Of a stretch of DNA of 64,000 nucleotides, positions 9,336-17,462 are shown one piece after another. The first letter of the stretch is position 1; the number at the start of each line of letters is the position of its first letter. The DNA is from Promethearchaeota archaeon Loki_b31 (GTDB lineage: Archaea > Asgardarchaeota > Lokiarchaeia > Sigyniarchaeales > SOKP01). Made by a program: the position numbers and the translations under genes. Location: NCBI GenBank assembly GCA_005222975.1, contig NJBI01000009.1, positions 20,449 through 84,448 of the forward strand, written 5' to 3'. The notes beneath the pieces were generated by a model. It was not told where the DNA came from. It was given only the letters and a program-made list of their open reading frames with translations, and made no database searches.

Positions 9336-10619
9336 CTAACAAGTCAAAGGGGGTCCCGTGGGGTTGTAATACCTCCACAATTCCAGCTTAACAAATTTTT
9401 TGTTTTCACATTTTTCTACTTTTCCAACGCTTTTGACATTTGCAAATTTTCTATTGTTATTAATGTAAGTGTTATGATTCTGAATGATGGTTGCAAATAA
9501 GTACCCGTTAATGTTTTTTAAGAATAGGTAAAAATCTTTGCTCTCGTTTAAGTTGTTAAATACCTGGGTTGCATTTCCTAAGACTACTTGGACTATGTCT
9601 GCGCCATCAACGAGCGAATCTTCGTAATCGCCTGACTCTCCATCTACACAGACAAAAGCAGGGTCGAGCACACCTAATTTAGACATTACTTTCTTTAACA
9701 AGCCGGCGGATTTTACTAAGCTCCTAAAACCTGAAACCCTAAATCGTTCTATAACTCTCCTCTCTACTTGCCTGTGGATCGTTGACATTTTGATCCCTAA
9801 CCTCTCGCAAAGAGCTGAAACGCTCACTCCATTGGGCTGAGAACAGAGCAGAGTGATGGAGGTTACGAGCCCCACGATAACATCGTCCTTCGTGTTTTTA
9901 ATTTTCTCGTAAAACCGAGACAAAATCTTGTATGACTGGTAATAAAAAGACATTCCCAAATCGAAGTGTTCGGTAATTTCTAAAATTCTTTGGATTATAT
10001 ATTCCTTGCGGTCTCTTTCTTTGTATTGCGGCCATAAACTTGCCATAGGAATCTTGAATTCGTTAAAATCCTTTTTGGAAATCTTCGAAACTTCTAACAA
10101 TTCTCTCTCGCTTATTGGTGTATTGTTGTGCTTATAATAAAAATAAATCACGCAAGGCACTAACATTTCAGTGCTCCGAAATTTCGTGCCTTTGCCTAAT
10201 TGAGCTCGAATCTTTTTAAAAACTTCCAAAATACTAACAGAGTCGCTCAGAGGAAAGTCAAGATTCGTTAAAATGCTTTTTATCGCTATTTTTGCCGAAA
10301 TTACAACGTTTTCCTCGCTCGTACGGTGAGAATCTAGCCTGTTTAAACCTTCGAGTCTAACCGAGTTTTTTGTTGCGCGCCTTTCGCTTTTGTACCCCAT
10401 CTGAGTTTTACCCAAGACGGCGTACTGAACGATATCGGCGTCGTACGGTCTGTGGTACTCTAATTTCTGAACTTCTAGAACGATACCACAGTCTCGGCAG
10501 GTGTAGCACTCGCGAGTTTCGACAATGTTGCAAGATCCGCAAACATCGCAGCGCTCCAAAGGGTTTTGAACGGAGTCTACTACTATCGAATCGATTTTTA
10601 CTAATTCGTGGGTTGCCAT
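9336..10619 (-). CDS. tfb: Divergent transcription initiation factor B (TFB) with C-terminal extension
   Basis: A 427-residue TFIIB-family protein that would recruit RNA polymerase to TBP-bound promoters. Residues 24-44 form the zinc ribbon (Cys24, Cys27, Cys41, Cys44, then GIVLE). Two cyclin-like folds follow at about 100-200 and 215-310; the second ends with the DNA-recognition helix region (SVSALCERLGIKMSTIHRQV). The B-reader/linker between ribbon and first fold is unusual: the common GPEWR-type motif is missing. About 110 residues after the second cyclin fold are extra compared with the usual ~300-residue TFB and match nothing I know. It is therefore likely a specialised TFB rather than the housekeeping copy. 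Its start at 10619 is well placed in front of a 650-base intergenic region. Confidence 0.85.
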   Translation of the reverse strand: MATHELVKIDSIVVDSVQNPLERCDVCGSCNIVETRECYTCRDCGIVLEVQKLEYHRPYDADIVQYAVLGKTQMGYKSERRATKNSVRLEGLNRLDSHRTSEENVVISAKIAIKSILTNLDFPLSDSVSILEVFKKIRAQLGKGTKFRSTEMLVPCVIYFYYKHNNTPISERELLEVSKISKKDFNEFKIPMASLWPQYKERDRKEYIIQRILEITEHFDLGMSFYYQSYKILSRFYEKIKNTKDDVIVGLVTSITLLCSQPNGVSVSALCERLGIKMSTIHRQVERRVIERFRVSGFRSLVKSAGLLKKVMSKLGVLDPAFVCVDGESGDYEDSLVDGADIVQVVLGNATQVFNNLNESKDFYLFLKNINGYLFATIIQNHNTYINNNRKFANVKSVGKVEKCENKKFVKLELWRYYNPTGPPLTC

Positions 10620-11270
10620 TTTTTTATAATCACTAACTTTATTTTTAGTATTTTTTAATATTTTAATTCTGTAATTATTTTTAAACTAAGAAATGAAGAT
10701 CACCAGTATGCTATTTTAAGATTTGGAATTAGGTAAAAAATAGCGTAGAAGTTCAAAAAGAAAACGCATAAAAGCGTAAATAGTGAAAATTGATGCGGAA
10801 CCTAATAATTATTCTTCTAAAATTCATCAATCTATAGTGGAGGGTTTCATATTTAGAAGATAAAATTAACAATTTTTTGTGAAAAACACAATTTTGCAAT
10901 TCTAATCCCAACTAGTAAAATTATTTTTTCACAACCGTCGTAGTTACAGATTAAACTGGGAATATAAAAACAATCCTAATAGAAAAATTGATTTAAAATA
11001 ATCGTGGATATATGTCAAAATAGAATTATGACAATATTCTTAATAAGATAAAAACCCCTATAAAATCTATGCATAAATCAAATATTATTAGAATTGGGTT
11101 TTAAATTTTCGACTTTTCTTAAGTCTCCCGTTGAAATTACATGTTAATTATTATATTTGTCATAAATTTGTGAGAATTGTCCTATTTAAACCCCATTTTT
11201 TTATATAAAAGTCAAAGAAATTAAATAATTAAAATAAGACTATTAATTAAAGGAAATTCGAAAAAAAGAG
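10620..11270. other. Long AT-rich intergenic region
   Basis: About 650 bases between the divergent TFB and zinc-ribbon genes. I find no convincing ORF, tRNA or long repeat. Small inverted repeats exist, for example ACGC/GCGT at about 10763-10777 and TTGTG/CACAA near 10876-10891. The region should hold both divergent promoters; its length is unusual for this compact contig and an RNA gene cannot be excluded. Confidence 0.5.
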
Positions 11271-11501
11271 TTGGAGCATGTGCAGAAAGACGATGATTTT
11301 CGGTTCGAAAAGTTAGATTGCCCGCGATGTAAGTCCAAGAAGATGATTAGGTTTGCGTGGGAGTCTGAAGCCGAACTCGAATGCACGGAGTGCGGAGAGC
11401 GATTTGACGAGAAAGACCTGTTAACTATCGACGACCCCTCGAACATTTTAACTGTCAAAGAAAAGTTAGCGTTCATTCGCGCTTTCAAAGAAAGCGATTA
11501 G
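11271..11501 (+). CDS. Small zinc-ribbon protein
   Basis: A 76-residue protein with a single zinc ribbon (Cys17, Cys20, Cys38, Cys41; CPRCKSKK ... ECTECGERF), as in many archaeal transcription or RNA-binding accessory proteins. The best start is the TTG at 11271; a GTG at 11280 is the alternative and no ATG is available. A second acidic helix (residues 45-75) follows. It precedes the membrane metalloprotease candidate. Substrate or partner unknown. Confidence 0.65.
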   Translation: MEHVQKDDDFRFEKLDCPRCKSKKMIRFAWESEAELECTECGERFDEKDLLTIDDPSNILTVKEKLAFIRAFKESD

Positions 11502-11575
11502 TCCTGATTTATTGAAGTCTCCTGTTTGAAGAAATCTAATTTTTTCTTTATAAATTCTCGCCATATATTGATTTT

Positions 11576-12337
11576 ATGTTGGATCTATTCTTTTGGCTGT
11601 TCTTAATGCTATTAATTTCCATCGGAGTTCAAACTTGGTATAGACGCGTTCACACCCGGGGTCTCAAAGCGTTTCTGCACATTTTAGCCTTCGTTGGGGT
11701 TTTTGTTCACGAAGTGGCTCATTACGCCTTCAATGTTTTGTTTGGCGTCAAAACCGGCAAAGTAAAAGTTAAATACCGTAGCGAAGATAAAATGAGGGTC
11801 GCCCCTCACGGATCGGTCGGTTTACCTGAGTTCGAGCGAAACTCTTTTCTACAAACGTTTGTTGGCAGCGTAGCCCCGTTGTTTGTGTCGACTTTCCTTT
11901 TTCTTTTTTGCGTAGACATCATTTTCAACATACAAACTGATGCTTGGGTAAATGTAGTTGCCATCGTTTTCTGCGTATCGCTTTTTATCGGTTCCGAACC
12001 TTCGGGGCAAGACATGAAACTAATTGGCGAGACTTTTAAAAGAGACCCGAAATATTCCATTTACCAAATAGCTTTAGTCGTCGCGTCAGGGCTCATCGTG
12101 TGGTTTTTCGTAGACCTCTATTTTATCTACCTACCATTTGAAGTTCTATACTACATCGAATACTTCTTTTTCGTGATATTGGTCTATTTCGTTTTGAAAA
12201 CTGCCTTTTGGATTATCAGCAGTTGTTTCAGTGCTTTAAAAAGGCCTAAATTTCCAAGTATAAAGTTGTTGACTCGAAGGAGAAGGTTTAAAATGTTTGC
12301 TCCAAGAAAATTAAAAGAAAAAGAGGCGCAATGGTAA
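11576..12337 (+). CDS. Membrane metalloprotease-like protein with HEXXH and PSxxD motifs
   Basis: A 253-residue polytopic membrane protein with about five hydrophobic segments. Residues 45-49 (HEVAH) sit inside the second hydrophobic stretch and match the HEXXH zinc motif; residues 141-145 (PSGQD) lie at the right distance to supply the third, Asp, ligand as in M50/site-2-type proteases. These features are seen directly; intramembrane proteolysis is inference from that family. The C-terminus is very basic. The gene is followed without a single intervening base by the next gene at 12338, so the two are translationally linked. Confidence 0.7.
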   Translation: MLDLFFWLFLMLLISIGVQTWYRRVHTRGLKAFLHILAFVGVFVHEVAHYAFNVLFGVKTGKVKVKYRSEDKMRVAPHGSVGLPEFERNSFLQTFVGSVAPLFVSTFLFLFCVDIIFNIQTDAWVNVVAIVFCVSLFIGSEPSGQDMKLIGETFKRDPKYSIYQIALVVASGLIVWFFVDLYFIYLPFEVLYYIEYFFFVILVYFVLKTAFWIISSCFSALKRPKFPSIKLLTRRRRFKMFAPRKLKEKEAQW

Positions 12338-12688
12338 GTGAAAGGTTTTTGTTTAGTGGCGGTCGTAGTCGCAATGTTGATGTTTTACCAAAAAGAACCC
12401 GTATACACCCTAGTTATTATCGGTGTAGGATTATTCTTCTATTTGTTCTACAAAGCGAGAAAGAGCGGAAATGGAAACGGTCTACTGGGGGCTTTTTTGA
12501 GCAGAAATCAGACTTCGCAAGATAGAAACTTCGACGATTTAATGGCATTAATAATGCTCCAACAACTACTCTCCAACAATCCTCAAGGCTCGAGCGCTTC
12601 AAGGGAAATATCCGAAGAGAGCCAGAAGCGTCGAGAAGAGATAGATAAAATTCAGCGAGAAGTTTTAGACTTGCTGGATAGCGATTAA
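12338..12688 (+). CDS. Small membrane-anchored protein with coiled-coil-like tail
   Basis: A 116-residue protein with two N-terminal hydrophobic segments (FCLVAVVVAMLMFY; TLVIIGVGLFFYLFYKA) and a soluble, polar C-terminus ending in a charged helix (residues 85-114) that could form a coiled coil. It starts with GTG directly after the TAA of the HEXXH membrane protein, so it is read from the same message and may be its partner or substrate. Not recognised as a family. Confidence 0.65.
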   Translation: MKGFCLVAVVVAMLMFYQKEPVYTLVIIGVGLFFYLFYKARKSGNGNGLLGAFLSRNQTSQDRNFDDLMALIMLQQLLSNNPQGSSASREISEESQKRREEIDKIQREVLDLLDSD

Positions 12689-12717
12689 TCTTTTTATTTT
12701 TAGATGGTAATTAAATC

Positions 12718-13428
12718 ATGATCGAGCTCGAAGAATCGGCAATTATTTCTCATATTTTCGATTTAGCTAAGAAAAACGGTCTTATATCGATCGCCGGCAA
12801 ATCTGGTACGGGAAAAACCACCTTGGCTCTGCAATTTGTTAGCACACTTATGACGCTCGAAAAAACTTACCGAGACCAGTGCGTCTGGATACAAGCAAGC
12901 GAACAATTTCCTAAAAAAAGGTTAAGAACGCTTTTTGAAAGTTATTCTGATAAAGTCAATTACGTTCTGAAAAACATATTTATTGCCCCTGGAATAAAAC
13001 CTTTTTCTAACTACCAAGAGCAATCTTCTTACTTTAGAAAATTAAAGACCACGATTTTTCCAAGTAACGCTAAAATCATCGTTATCGACAATATTTCCCA
13101 TTTTTTGCGCTTTAACATCGCTTCTAACTCGGACTTTAAAAAACGGGGAGCTATCATGGACGAATTTTTCAGCGTACAGTTGTTTCCCTTAATAATGCGT
13201 TGCCTAAGAGAGAAAATAATTCTTATCTTGGTCCACGAGGTTTCTTTCGATCCTACCTCAGGCAAGACAAAACCTTTTTTTAGCAAGTTATACGATAGAA
13301 TTGACTCGATAAACATCAACCTCTCGAAGACTATGGGTTCGGGTCTAAAACAGATGGAAATTAGTTCGAAAGGTACCTCTACGAAGTTTGTCTACGAAAT
13401 TGCAGAATCTGGAATCGTAAATTTGTAA
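12718..13428 (+). CDS. RadB-like RecA-family ATPase
   Basis: A 236-residue single-domain RecA-fold ATPase. Walker A (GKSGTGKT) is at residues 27-34 and Walker B (IIVIDNI) at about 119-125; the size, lack of an N-terminal helix-hairpin-helix domain and order of motifs match RadB, the archaeal RadA paralogue that modulates recombination. The sequence is divergent, so a KaiC-like role is the main alternative. It lies about 0.9 kb upstream of radA on the same strand. The ATG at 12718 is preceded by GGTAATTAAATC, a weak ribosome-binding site. Confidence 0.7.
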   Translation: MIELEESAIISHIFDLAKKNGLISIAGKSGTGKTTLALQFVSTLMTLEKTYRDQCVWIQASEQFPKKRLRTLFESYSDKVNYVLKNIFIAPGIKPFSNYQEQSSYFRKLKTTIFPSNAKIIVIDNISHFLRFNIASNSDFKKRGAIMDEFFSVQLFPLIMRCLREKIILILVHEVSFDPTSGKTKPFFSKLYDRIDSININLSKTMGSGLKQMEISSKGTSTKFVYEIAESGIVNL

Positions 13429-13521
13429 TAAGGGTTAGCGTTTCCGATTATATAAAGGCAAAATTTTAATGTGCCAATTTTCCTTTTCCTTTAAATACAT
13501 TGGTGAAGAAGATAATTTACG

Positions 13522-13896
13522 ATGAATGCGCCAAATACCACGATCACGAACGAAATAAAATGTTCGATCTGTCGAGCCGACATAAAACACCGCAAGATGT
13601 ACCAAACAAGTTTGAAGCTCGGTGTGATTTGTAGGATGTGTAGGCAGCGCTTCTCAGACGAGGACATCGAGATGATTATAAACATGTTTTTCGCGTTTGG
13701 GGGATTCTTTGGGGCACTCGATAGGTCCAAATTCTCCATCGAGGATACTATCCTTGAATTTGCCAAAAATTTAGATAAAGAAAAGGTTGATTTTCATTCG
13801 CAAAACATCAGAATGTGGCATAAAGTATTAACTCACGGTATTACCCCAAAAGAGTTTTTAAAAGAATTATCAGCTTTTTCTGAGCAAGAACTGTGA
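13522..13896 (+). CDS. Hypothetical zinc-binding protein
   Basis: A 124-residue protein with a CxxC pair at residues 14-17 and another at 37-40 (KCSICRAD ... VICRMCRQRFSDED), a treble-clef or zinc-ribbon arrangement. The remainder is helical (IEMIINMFFAFGGFFG; EDTILEFAKNL). It is the third small zinc protein in this neighbourhood and sits between the RadB-like ATPase and radA. No family name or function recognised. Confidence 0.65.
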   Translation: MNAPNTTITNEIKCSICRADIKHRKMYQTSLKLGVICRMCRQRFSDEDIEMIINMFFAFGGFFGALDRSKFSIEDTILEFAKNLDKEKVDFHSQNIRMWHKVLTHGITPKEFLKELSAFSEQEL

Positions 13897-14354
13897 ATGC
13901 TTAGTATTTAGGGAATTAATATAGAAAGAATTTTAAACTTAGCTCTTCGTTTTTGTTATTTCTTATAAATATTATTATTATCCGTTATTTCATGACTTTG
14001 ATACAAACAAACTATTTTTGAATTAATTCTTTAAAGATTATTTTTATGTTATGAGTATATATCGTTAGAAGTTAGATTATTGTATGAGAAAATTAGCAGA
14101 AAAACTCAAAAAAGTAGACATAGAATTATCTAAATGGACCAGAGAAGTTCTATTTGAGCATTTAGTAGAAGTATGTCAAGATATTAAACAACATGGGAAA
14201 TTATAAAGAGCCTAATACTATTTTTATTTTCCAATTTCAATTTAGTTTAAAGAGTTAGAATTTTTAATCCAATTTTTTATGAATAAATGAAATTGTGTAC
14301 AATTTTTTTCTTTATTAGTAACCGTGTCTAATCTGAATTAATTTAAATTACATT
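13897..14354. other. Intergenic region upstream of radA
   Basis: About 460 AT-rich bases. Apart from the possible 40-residue peptide at 14084-14206 I see no gene, RNA or strong repeat. It should contain the radA promoter, but no single TATA/BRE element stands out in the AT-rich background. Confidence 0.4.
14084..14206 (+). CDS. Possible 40-residue peptide
   Basis: A short open frame starting ATG at 14084 and stopping TAA at 14204-14206. The peptide (begins MRKLAEKLKKVDIELSKW) is strongly helical and amphipathic with one Cys near the end. It stands in a 450-base gap before radA. Its charge pattern looks protein-like, but there is no clear ribosome-binding site and no homologue I recognise. 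Confidence 0.3.
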   Translation: MRKLAEKLKKVDIELSKWTREVLFEHLVEVCQDIKQHGKL

Positions 14355-15640
14355 ATGGAGTTGATACAAAAAAACGTCAGATTTAGACCAAGTAAAAGGG
14401 ATCAACGCTCGACAGATAAAGCTCTTGCAAGAGAGCGGTATTAGCACGGCGGAAGCTTTAGCAATGTCCCCACATAACATCATATCGGAGATCGACGGGT
14501 TAGGCGATAAAACAGCCAAGAAACTGATTTGGAATGCGCGAAACGCGTTAGGTATGACTGAGTTCATAACTGCCGATGACATCGACGAGAACACCGAGTA
14601 CATTACCACTGGCTCTTCCGAATTAAACAGAATTTTAGGCGGCGGATTCCAAACCGGAAAACTTACCGAAGTGTACGGACCCTTTAAGTCCGGTAAAACC
14701 AATTTAGCTCATACGATCGCTGTAACCATCCAGCTTCCTAAAAAAAAAGGAGGTTTAGGTTCCACAGTAGCCTACATCGACACCGAAAATACTTTTGCTA
14801 AGGAAAAAATCAAAAGAATCGCCAAAAGGTTTGGACTGGATCCGAAGAAGGTTCTATCGCAAATTTATCACGCCAGGATTTATTCATCGGACCACCAATC
14901 GCAAATGATTCAAAAAGCTGAAACTTTATGCAAAACTCGAAATGTGCGTTTAATTGTAGTAGACAGTTTGATGGCGCTTTTGCGGGCCGAATATGTGGGT
15001 ATTGGCATGTTAGCTCGTCGACAAAGCTTTTTGAACAATATGATACACGCCCTTTCCCGGGTTGCAGAGACATACAATTGTGCTGTTCTTCTTACCAATC
15101 AAGTTTCGACTAAGATGATGGGAATGTTTTCAGGAAACGACGCAATTGGCGGAAATAGTGATAAGATATTTCATCAATCACTTCTAAATCGTAGCCCATG
15201 GCTGCCACTTTCGTGTGATGTTTAAAACTAAAGGTTTCTCTTCCAATAATTCGTTAAAGCGGAGAGCTATAATAGTGGATGCGCCAGACTTGCCACCTGA
15301 AGAAGCAGAGTTTTACATAACGAGTGTAGGAATTGCCGACACGGAAAAGGGAGAGGTTCCCGAAGCTCAAGGCTTAGATTTCGAAGTCGAGACATTGTAC
15401 GAAGAAGAGAGTAACGCCGAAGAGAGCGAAGTTTCCGATAATGGTAATGGTAACCATTCGCTCATTGATGTTAAAGGAATTGGAGCCGGCACCGCAAAGA
15501 ACTTAATAAAGGTCGGAGTAGGCTCTGTAAAAGAGTTGGTAAGTTCTGACCCCGAAAAAGTGGCTTCTAAAATTAACGGAGTCTCTTCTAAAATGGTCCT
15601 TGAATGGCAAACCAACGCAAAGACCTTGTTGAGCGTTTAA
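14355..15640 (+). CDS. radA: RadA recombinase, interrupted reading frame, extra C-terminal HhH domain
   Basis: The archaeal RecA/Rad51 strand-exchange ATPase. An N-terminal helix-hairpin-helix (DLDQVKGINARQIKLL), Walker A (GPFKSGKT, about 14680-14703), the Walker B region (RLIVVDSL) and the L2 loop region (AIGGN) are clear. Two breaks exist. First, the ATG at 14355 is one base out of frame with the HhH domain; dropping one A of the seven-A run at 14368-14374 gives an N-terminus MELIQKTSDLDQ. Second, a 31-base insertion (15157-15187) splits GGN from IVAHGCHFRVMFKT. Without these the protein is intact to 15640. After an acidic linker a second HhH domain (LIDVKGIGAGTAKNLIK) ends the protein, which is not usual for RadA. 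Whether it is functional depends on how the breaks are resolved; a strict annotation would split it at 14425-15225 and 15215-15640. Confidence 0.85.
15157..15187 (+). other. 31-base hairpin-bearing insertion inside radA
   Basis: Begins and ends exactly at codon borders of the expected protein: upstream GGC GGA AAT (Gly-Gly-Asn), downstream ATC GTA GCC CAT (Ile-Val-Ala-His). It contains the inverted repeat AGTGAT (15157-15162) / ATCACT (15177-15182) with a 14-base loop. Its length is not a multiple of three, so it shifts the frame. A bulge-helix-bulge intron fold could not be drawn convincingly by hand. See the findings for alternatives. Confidence 0.7.
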
Positions 15641-15765
15641 AAATTAATAATTATTACTATTTTTTTTTTCCTATCTACTTACTATTAGTGTTCTCTATTA
15701 TCAGTGGCTTAGTTCCAGTAACTTTAGTTCTTATTTTTATATCTTTACTTATTCGAAGAAAGAAG

Positions 15766-15993
15766 TTAAAGAACTTCGTCATAAAAATAGTACATGATTA
15801 CGGCTGAAAAAATCCCTGCGGCAATAAAAGACATCGCTGACCACTCGGATGTAAACAATACAACCCAGAAATTCTTTTGAACTTGAGAAAAAGTTGTATA
15901 TGCGCCCCAAATCGCTAAATTTATGGCACATGCTAAAAGAAATGCAATTACCATCCAGATAGCAAAAATTATTATTACTTTTATAATCCACAT
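15766..15993 (-). CDS. Possible small membrane protein, two helices
   Basis: A 75-residue protein with two hydrophobic segments (IIKVIIIFAIWMVIAFLLAC; AMSFIAAGIFSAVIMYYF) joined by a polar loop. It converges on radA. A plus-strand hydrophobic frame (15604-15807) overlaps it and the radA end but has a poor start; I favour this minus-strand reading. No family recognised. Confidence 0.45.
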   Translation of the reverse strand: MWIIKVIIIFAIWMVIAFLLACAINLAIWGAYTTFSQVQKNFWVVLFTSEWSAMSFIAAGIFSAVIMYYFYDEVL

Positions 15994-16111
15994 CTTTTAT
16001 GTAAAATGCTTATTTTTATCATAGTTAACGCAGATTATCTATTTATATGTATATGGAACGATTTTTTACAAAAAATGAAGCAATTATTAAATTAAGATTT
16101 TAGTAAAAAAG

Positions 16112-17143
16112 TTAATTGGTCCGCAAACTGACAGAGTTCTTTTTCCTGCGAACGCTTCCTATAACGATCAAAGCTCCAACTACGAGTCCCGCGCTGAGGA
16201 TAAACCCGAGAGTCCATTCTATCGGCACATAAAAGTAGCCTTGAATAGTTCCGTTGGTTGGTTCGGGGTCTGGCTCGGTTCCGTTTATACCGGTGCTTAT
16301 AGAATAGTCTTCAGCTATCGCGTAAGCTATGTTTACCACGTCGACCTTGCAATAGATTTTGATTTTAACAGTGTAAACTCCGCCAACCGCGGTCCCGAAG
16401 TTAAAGTGCAAGACCGTTCCAACGTTTCCAACGGTGTCGTTTCTGTAGATAATAAAGTTGATGTCGTCGGGGTCGGTTAGATCGTAATCAATGCCGACTT
16501 CTTGACTAATTGGCTCGCCTCCAATCGCAGAAACTCTTCCGAGATAAAATTTGTAAGACACATCGGTTTTAAGCATTACGTTGTGTTCAATAATCGATCC
16601 GGCGAGAAACTTGTTGACTTGATATAACTCTAGATTGGCGATGAATTCAGGAGACATGATGTCGTACAGGCATTTGTCTTCCTTATCAAAAGAGATTTTA
16701 ATGTATAAATTTAAGTTCAGCTCGGCAATAACCGAAAAAATAAGAGTGTAGTTTCCGTCAATCGCCGTCCCGAACGGTATTTCGAACCACTGGTCGCCGT
16801 GCGACACGTTGACTTCGGTTTTGAATATTTGATAAATGTCTGAGTCGGGATCTACCACCGTAACGTTGATCTCGCAATCGTGTGGCGTTACGATTTCTAC
16901 TAAGATGTAATAATTGAGCTCTTCGTACAAGTACAAGTCGTCGAACTGTTGAATATCGCTCGGAGCTAGAAATGTGAACACTTTGTCTACGAGCAATTCT
17001 TCGGAGCTCGCGTTAGGCGCGTCTATAAGTGCTAACTCGATATTTTCGTTGCCATTGAAGATAATTCGAAATTTATTAGTTAACAACCCAATAGTTAATC
17101 CTGATACGACCAAAAAAGCAAAAAGTATCGCTTTTGTATGCAA
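16112..17143 (-). CDS. Exported membrane-anchored beta-sandwich-like surface protein
   Basis: A 343-residue protein with a signal peptide (residues about 4-22, ILFAFLVVSGLTIGLL), an extracellular part made of alternating beta strands (INVTVVDPDSDIYQIF; NYTLIFSVIAELNLNLYI), a Pro/Glu/Thr linker (TEPDPEPTNGT) and a C-terminal membrane helix (WTLGFILSAGLVVGALIVIG) with a short Arg/Lys tail. It starts one base after the stop of the topoisomerase-type zinc-finger protein, so both are in one operon. Function not recognised; a receptor or S-layer-associated role would be a guess. Confidence 0.75.
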   Translation of the reverse strand: MHTKAILFAFLVVSGLTIGLLTNKFRIIFNGNENIELALIDAPNASSEELLVDKVFTFLAPSDIQQFDDLYLYEELNYYILVEIVTPHDCEINVTVVDPDSDIYQIFKTEVNVSHGDQWFEIPFGTAIDGNYTLIFSVIAELNLNLYIKISFDKEDKCLYDIMSPEFIANLELYQVNKFLAGSIIEHNVMLKTDVSYKFYLGRVSAIGGEPISQEVGIDYDLTDPDDINFIIYRNDTVGNVGTVLHFNFGTAVGGVYTVKIKIYCKVDVVNIAYAIAEDYSISTGINGTEPDPEPTNGTIQGYFYVPIEWTLGFILSAGLVVGALIVIGSVRRKKNSVSLRTN

Positions 17144-17144
17144 T

Positions 17145-17462
17145 TTAATAGCCGTACACCTCCAATTCTTTGAACTCCGAGATTAATTCCTTAACGATGG
17201 GACATCTGTCGTAATCGATGCAGGTAAAACACGGTTGGTCCGACCAGAAATACGCTTTTTGGTCCGGTCTTTCGACTATAAGTAGCGGGAACTTGCTTTT
17301 TGGACATTCCAGAGCCGAATTGTTTATTTTACCTCTTTTAGGTAGCGCGTACGAGAGTCCGCACACCTCGCACTTAACGAACCGTTTGTAATTGTTCGTC
17401 TTAAAAACGATTAGAGAGCACTCGCAACTAGGGCAAGCGCCTATTTCATCTAGTTTTTTCAA
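17145..17462 (-). CDS. Topoisomerase-type zinc-finger protein
   Basis: A 105-residue soluble protein with repeated zinc-finger cysteines: Cys10, Cys13 (and Cys15), Cys31, Cys34, Cys53, Cys78, Cys81, Cys87. The pattern ACPSCE ... FVKCEVCGLSYALPKRG ... LECP resembles the C-terminal zinc-finger repeats of type IA DNA topoisomerases, here as a free-standing protein. DNA or RNA binding is therefore likely. It is co-transcribed with the surface protein downstream (16112-17143), an odd pairing. The ATG at 17462 follows an AT-rich leader containing GGAG. Confidence 0.7.
   Translation of the reverse strand: MKKLDEIGACPSCECSLIVFKTNNYKRFVKCEVCGLSYALPKRGKINNSALECPKSKFPLLIVERPDQKAYFWSDQPCFTCIDYDRCPIVKELISEFKELEVYGY

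Noticed and set aside
14368..14376. -1 programmed frameshift at A-AAA-AAC in radA
   Set aside because: The -1 frame meets a stop within four codons; the HhH frame needs +1 (or loss of one A).
15157..15187. RadA intein remnant
   Set aside because: RadA inteins are known, but 31 bases with a frameshift cannot be an intein or a clean remnant with splice residues.
15150..15190. Target-site duplication (AAAT) around the radA insertion
   Set aside because: Removing the insertion with one AAAT copy (33 bases) would leave radA out of frame; only removal of 31 bases restores it.
15140..15205. Archaeal bulge-helix-bulge intron in radA
   Set aside because: With the 31-base insertion as intron a 4-bp central helix can be drawn (GUGA with UCGU, two of the pairs being G-U), but neither outer nor inner helix pairs well. 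Not supported, though not fully excluded.
15604..15807. Plus-strand hydrophobic 67-residue ORF
   Set aside because: Overlaps the radA 3' end and a better minus-strand membrane protein, with no ribosome-binding site.
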